From Lysobacterales bacterium (GTDB taxonomy: Bacteria; Pseudomonadota; Gammaproteobacteria; Xanthomonadales; Marinicellaceae): a DNA stretch of 8,532 bases. Location: positions 1 to 8,532 of the forward strand of contig JALSIL010000563.1 in the NCBI GenBank assembly GCA_026990095.1, read 5' to 3'. The notes under the pieces were generated by a model. It saw nothing but the letters and a program-made list of their open reading frames with translations, did no database searches and was not told where the DNA came from. A program made the translations under genes and the position numbers. Position 1 is the first letter of the stretch, and each line of letters starts with the position of its first letter. Below, one piece after another: positions 5,889 to 8,532 of this stretch.

Positions 5889-6618
5889 ACTGAGCAACAA
5901 GCCCCATTGCCCGCTCCTCTTTTTTAACCAAAAAATCCAATACTTTTAAGGTTCTGTTCCTGTCCTTAATTTTGTTTGAAACCTTGTATTTGCCATTAAC
6001 AACTAGACTAGGGGTTCCTGTTATTTGCATTTTAAACCCCATGTTATCGGCTTTACGTTGGGCAGCATCCAATATAAAAGACTCGGCCGTACTTAGAAAA
6101 GCTTCTTTATTGACACCTGCTTCATTCGCGTACCAACTTGCGAGTTCATCAATAGTCCTAAATCTTTTATTTTCTTCATGCAAAGCCTTAAATAACTGGC
6201 TGTGGGTCTTATCCACAAGCCCCATGGTTTCTGCGGTAAGAAAACCTTGTTGAAATATTGCCCAAGCTGGTTGAAAATTAAGAGGAACTCTCTTTAATAG
6301 AGCATAGTCGGGTTTGCCTTCTATCCATTTATTAAAAAAAGGTTCAAAATGGTAACAATGAGTGCATGTGTAACCAAAAAATTCGTATACAACCACATGG
6401 GACTTGTCATTTGTTTCATAGGGTGTGCCAAGTACGAAATAATCAACTCCAGGTTTAAAATCTTCCTGAGCTATTGTCGATTCTTTATCAACCTTTTTTT
6501 CAGAACTTAACGGTTTTGTTTGAACAGTCTTAACCGGTTCTTGAATCGTTTTAGGCTCATCTTTATTGCAAGAAGTTAAAACCACTGAAAGAAAAAAAGT
6601 CAATAAAAGTATTCTCAT
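5887..6618 (-). CDS. DsbA-family thiol:disulfide oxidoreductase, predicted lipoprotein
   Basis: This 243-residue protein is a second DsbA-like oxidoreductase, probably introducing disulfide bonds into exported proteins. It starts with a lipoprotein signal peptide: MRILLLTFFLSVV followed by the lipobox LTSC with Cys17 as lipidated residue. Asn at +2 would, by the E. coli rule, send it to the outer membrane. A charged, proline-containing linker (18-55) precedes the thioredoxin fold. The active site is CTHC (85-88) after EFFGYT, with the alpha-helical insertion in between and the cis-Pro loop TGTP (200-203). It resembles the upstream gene over its catalytic domain (nearly half of positions identical by eye, for example TAETMG and KEAFLSTA), so the pair arose by tandem duplication. 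Its ATG overlaps the previous stop as TAATG, indicating coupled translation. A homologous lipoprotein/soluble DsbA pairing occurs in Xanthomonas, as I recall. The redox role is inferred from family and motif. Confidence 0.9.
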   Translation of the reverse strand: MRILLLTFFLSVVLTSCNKDEPKTIQEPVKTVQTKPLSSEKKVDKESTIAQEDFKPGVDYFVLGTPYETNDKSHVVVYEFFGYTCTHCYHFEPFFNKWIEGKPDYALLKRVPLNFQPAWAIFQQGFLTAETMGLVDKTHSQLFKALHEENKRFRTIDELASWYANEAGVNKEAFLSTAESFILDAAQRKADNMGFKMQITGTPSLVVNGKYKVSNKIKDRNRTLKVLDFLVKKEERAMGLVAQ

Positions 6619-7271
6619 TATTGCGTTAACCCCATTTCTTTAGCTTCTTTTTTTGCAACAAAACTGGCTAAATCCAATACCGCCGCAAAGCTTTTAAGCA
6701 CTTTTTTATTGGGAACATATTTTCCGTTAATAACAATAGCTGGCGTAGAGGTGATTTTCATCTTTCTCATCATGTTATTTGATTGACGAACCTTAGAATC
6801 AATCATAAAAGAATTGGCAGTTGAAAGAAAAGCCTCCTTGTCAATATTAAAATTTTCTGCATACCATTGTGCCACCTCTTCTATGGTCCGAAACTTGATG
6901 TGCTCTTTGTGAATCGCATCAAACATGGGTCTGTGTGCTTGCTCAATAAATCCCATAGTTTCAGCTGTGTAATAGGCTTTAGCTAAAACATCCCAACCTC
7001 GTTGAAAAACAACAGGAACCCTGACAAGTTTCACATTTTTAGGTAAGTTTTTATGCCAAGGTGCTTCTAAGACTTCAAAACTAGCGCAATGTGGGCACTT
7101 ATAACCAAAAAACTCATATATAATGACTTGGTCTTTAGTTTCAGTATCAAAAACTGGATCTAAAAGAGTGTAGTGCAAACCTTCTTGATAAGGAGCTTGA
7201 GCTTGTGCCTCGACCTGAGAAAATACAGTAAAAGATAAAAGTAGTAAAAGTAATGCGGTTGTATTTTTCAT
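6618..7271 (-). CDS. dsbA: Periplasmic thiol:disulfide interchange protein DsbA
   Basis: This 217-residue periplasmic oxidase donates disulfides to newly exported proteins and is normally re-oxidised by DsbB, which is not in this window. Residues 1-26 form a Sec signal peptide with a hydrophobic leucine run and several AxA-type cleavage options (after Ala22, Ala24 or Ala26). The active site is the canonical CPHC (59-62) in YEFFGYKCPHC, and the cis-Pro loop is TSTP (174-177), with Thr rather than the Val of E. coli DsbA before the proline. The C-terminus KKEAKEMGLTQ resembles that of the downstream paralogue. A perfect AGGAG ribosome binding site (within 7277-7282) lies 6 bases upstream of the ATG. 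The gene follows cytochrome c4 by 30 bases and overlaps the next dsbA-like gene by one base, so the three form an operon. The c4-dsbA neighbourhood is known from Pseudomonas. Confidence 0.95.
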   Translation of the reverse strand: MKNTTALLLLLLSFTVFSQVEAQAQAPYQEGLHYTLLDPVFDTETKDQVIIYEFFGYKCPHCASFEVLEAPWHKNLPKNVKLVRVPVVFQRGWDVLAKAYYTAETMGFIEQAHRPMFDAIHKEHIKFRTIEEVAQWYAENFNIDKEAFLSTANSFMIDSKVRQSNNMMRKMKITSTPAIVINGKYVPNKKVLKSFAAVLDLASFVAKKEAKEMGLTQ

Positions 7272-7301
7272 AATTAACTCCTGTGTAGCTTATATAATAT
7301 T

Positions 7302-7901
7302 TTAATAAAGACCTTGAATATAATTAGCTAATGCTTTAATTTCAGCATCGCTTAAGTACTTTGCAACGTCTGCCATAATTTTCCCATTATCATCATCTGC
7401 TGTAACTTCGCCAGCTTTAAAAGCCATTAAGCGTTGTTCGGTATAGGCTGAGTGTTGACCCGCTAGCACGGGATAACCTGATAATGGATTGCCTTTTCCT
7501 GCCACACCATGACAAGCCATACAGGCAGGTATTTTTAACTTTTTAACACCGCCTTGGTAAATTGCTTTACCCACTTCCAGTAATTCTGGGTTACTAGAGC
7601 CAATATTTGTTTTTTGAGAAGAGAAATAAGCGGCTAAGTCCTGCATATCTGCCTCACTCAAACCAGCTACCATGCCACCCATCACCGTGGCTTTTCGTTG
7701 ACCACTTTTAAACAAGGATAGCTGTCTTGCGGTATATTGTTCATGTTGACCTGCAAGTTTGGGCCAAACAGGATTGGTGCTATTACCATCTGCTCCATGA
7801 CAAGAGGCACACATTGCCGACTTTGTTTTGCCCGCTTCTGCATCACCAGCATTAACATTTAATGCAAAAAATAAAGACATTATAACAATAGCTTTTTTCA
7901 T
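7302..7901 (-). CDS. Diheme cytochrome c4
   Basis: This 199-residue periplasmic electron carrier has two class I cytochrome c domains and probably shuttles electrons from the bc1 complex to a terminal oxidase. The signal peptide is MKKAIVIMSLFFALNVNA, with cleavage expected after Ala18. Heme-binding motifs are CASCH (31-35) and CMACH (127-131). The likely axial methionines are Met74 and Met176, each eight residues before the LS of a matching (M-x6-LS) segment; Met77 is an alternative for the first. Duplicated features (KLAGQHEQYT and VLAGQHSAYT) mark the two-domain structure typical of c4. The ATG at 7901 is chosen because it begins the signal peptide and has TAGGAG upstream; the frame stays open for 64 more codons but that stretch is intergenic promoter DNA. 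It is the first gene of the operon with the two dsbA genes. Confidence 0.95.
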   Translation of the reverse strand: MKKAIVIMSLFFALNVNAGDAEAGKTKSAMCASCHGADGNSTNPVWPKLAGQHEQYTARQLSLFKSGQRKATVMGGMVAGLSEADMQDLAAYFSSQKTNIGSSNPELLEVGKAIYQGGVKKLKIPACMACHGVAGKGNPLSGYPVLAGQHSAYTEQRLMAFKAGEVTADDDNGKIMADVAKYLSDAEIKALANYIQGLY

Positions 7902-7912
7902 GATTGTTTTTA

Positions 7913-7918
7913 CTCCTA
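7913..7918 (-). promoter_or_regulatory. Ribosome binding site that fixes the cytochrome c4 start
   Basis: TAGGAG on the minus strand lies 11 bases before the ATG at 7899-7901. The spacing is a little long, but the site and the signal peptide that follows decide this start over the longer open frame. Confidence 0.7.
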
Positions 7919-7935
7919 ACCGAATTTGTTGTTTC

Positions 7936-7947
7936 AATACCGGTATT
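7936..7947. promoter_or_regulatory. Perfect 12-bp palindrome at the cytochrome c4 start region
   Basis: AATACCGGTATT is its own reverse complement. It overlaps the last bases of the predicted -10 (7945-7950) and covers the expected transcription start, a position typical of repressor operators. No regulator can be named from the sequence. Confidence 0.45.
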
Positions 7948-7973
7948 ATAAGACCAAACCCCCTGTTGCATAA
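7945..7973 (-). promoter_or_regulatory. Predicted promoter of the cytochrome c4-dsbA operon
   Basis: A consensus TATAAT (complement of 7945-7950) stands 44 bases before the cytochrome c4 ATG. The hexamer 17 bases upstream, TTATGC (complement of 7968-7973), is a poor -35, which suggests dependence on an activator. Transcription would begin near 7938. Confidence 0.6.
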
Positions 7974-8046
7974 AGTGATAACGTAAAAAGTTGTCATTTT
8001 AACCCTAATAACACGGACTTCTTGTTCAATCAACTTTAAAGTGATA
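7971..8046. repeat. Direct repeat TAAAGTGATA upstream of cytochrome c4
   Basis: The 10-mer TAAAGTGATA occurs at 7971-7980 and 8037-8046, 66 bases apart and in the same orientation, both upstream of the predicted -10. The second copy runs into the 20-bp palindrome at 8041-8060. The arrangement suggests paired regulator sites, which is inference. Confidence 0.4.
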
Positions 8047-8060
8047 TATGCATAAATCAC
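8041..8060. promoter_or_regulatory. 20-bp near-palindrome, candidate operator
   Basis: GTGATATATGCATAAATCAC is symmetric except for one mismatched pair around an ATGCAT centre (18 of 20 bases). The GTGAT/ATCAC arms are 10 bases apart, further than in CRP sites. It lies about 90 bases upstream of the predicted -10 of the cytochrome operon. It could also fold as a weak hairpin downstream of the surface protein gene. Confidence 0.4.
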
Positions 8061-8127
8061 CCAAATTATTTTTGATTGAGTAATTTTGACCACAGTTTTG
8101 TATTTTAGTTTAAAAGTGTTCTATTTT

Positions 8128-8532
8128 TTATTCAAAACCATCAACAAACATCTGCTCAGGCAAGGGCGAAACTGTAACAATTATAATCGATGAGCAATCA
8201 TTCGCATTATTTTCATCAAGTCCAAATGTATCATTATAACAAGCTCTATAATAATAAGTTCCCACTTCATTTTCGTTATGGATAAAGTCATGAGTAACCA
8301 TTTGATTCTTCTCTATTTGTAAATAATCATGGTTTAATACCACTGGTTCAAAGCCATTAAATACAGGAACGAGTGAACGGTATAAAGCAACTGGTGTTGT
8401 GACACTGGTAACATCACCTGTGTTTCTCACATCAACCGCCAAAATAAAGTCTTCATTAACAACAGGATTTATATTGCCCGTGTTAGTAATTGAAAGCACC
8501 TCTACATCATAGCTTTGAGTAAATTTTATGGC
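8128..8532 (-). CDS. C-terminal part of a secreted/surface protein with a CARDB/Ig-like domain and DGFE tail
   Basis: The frame is open to the window edge, so the 134 residues seen are the C-terminal end of a longer protein; an internal GTG at 8499 is not the start. Fragment residues ~8-121 look like an extracellular beta-sandwich of the CARDB type: alternating hydrophobic strands, DVRNTGD (34-40), GTYYYRAC (91-98) and an ENNANDCSS segment (107-115). This matches the familiar YYYGAC...NNCS pattern of repeated bacterial surface-protein domains. Cys98 and Cys113 probably form a disulfide. After a short PLPEQ linker the protein stops at FVDGFE, a tail seen on many exported proteins of Xanthomonadales and relatives as far as I recall. 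No enzyme domain is visible here; the upstream part, which would show a signal peptide or catalytic domain, is missing. No clear terminator follows the stop. Confidence 0.75.
   Translation of the reverse strand, partial: AIKFTQSYDVEVLSITNTGNINPVVNEDFILAVDVRNTGDVTSVTTPVALYRSLVPVFNGFEPVVLNHDYLQIEKNQMVTHDFIHNENEVGTYYYRACYNDTFGLDENNANDCSSIIIVTVSPLPEQMFVDGFE

Noticed and set aside
8041..8060. CRP or FNR binding site
   Set aside because: The GTGA and TCAC arms are 12 bases apart rather than 6, and the FNR core TTGAT-N4-ATCAA is absent.
7902..8093. A 64-codon N-terminal extension of cytochrome c4 in the same open frame
   Set aside because: It would put the signal peptide in the middle of the protein, and it covers the consensus -10, palindromes and ribosome binding site. 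The start at 7901 is clearly right.
1..8532. tRNA, rRNA, CRISPR array, toxin-antitoxin, phage or defence genes
   Set aside because: Reading both strands gave no cloverleaf with conserved tRNA bases, no spaced direct repeats and no such protein motifs; nearly all of the window is occupied by housekeeping genes.

Overview
This AT-rich window looks like core chromosome from a gammaproteobacterium. The evidence is a PepQ-type prolidase, a ~190-residue proteobacterial-type dCTP deaminase, poly(A) polymerase I with its RRF signature, an Azotobacter-type 7Fe ferredoxin, and a cytochrome c4 gene followed by dsbA, an arrangement familiar from Pseudomonas and Xanthomonas relatives. Two tandem DsbA genes (one a lipoprotein) and a secreted protein ending in FVDGFE lean towards the Xanthomonadales side. 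That placement is inference. I see no tRNA, rRNA, CRISPR, insertion sequence or phage gene.

Layout. At 1-194 (+) is the 3' end of pepQ, convergent with the minus-strand cluster pgi-apbC-dcd (3383 down to 205). That cluster is tightly packed: pgi and apbC overlap by 8 bases, and apbC and dcd are 22 bases apart. Between pgi and the next gene lie 271 bases (3384-3654), the longest gene-free stretch. They hold a 14-bp inverted repeat, a good minus-strand promoter and a strong minus-strand terminator, so either a ~110-nt small RNA or an attenuated leader for pgi. Next is a single minus-strand reading frame (3655-5403) that joins poly(A) polymerase I (PcnB) to the folate enzyme HPPK (FolK). Its start codon is TTG. 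A 120-bp divergent region with an inverted repeat separates it from fdxA (+, 5524-5847).

From 5887 to 7901 (-) runs a cytochrome c4-dsbA-dsbA(lipoprotein) operon: a diheme periplasmic electron carrier followed by two paralogous thiol oxidoreductases, the last two coupled by TAATG. Its 226-bp upstream region carries a consensus -10, two palindromes and a direct repeat. At the right edge (8128-8532, -) is the C-terminal part of a secreted or surface protein with a CARDB/Ig-like domain.

How the genes fit together. ApbC (Fe-S carrier) and FdxA (Fe-S electron carrier) belong to iron-sulfur biology. Pgi and Dcd are central sugar and nucleotide enzymes. The cytochrome c4 and DsbA proteins all act in the cell envelope, and the partial surface protein has two cysteines that DsbA could oxidise. 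No defence system or exotic gene cluster is evident. The most unusual items are the PcnB-FolK fusion, the structured intergenic region upstream of pgi, the paired DsbA proteins with different active-site dipeptides, and the DGFE C-terminal tail.
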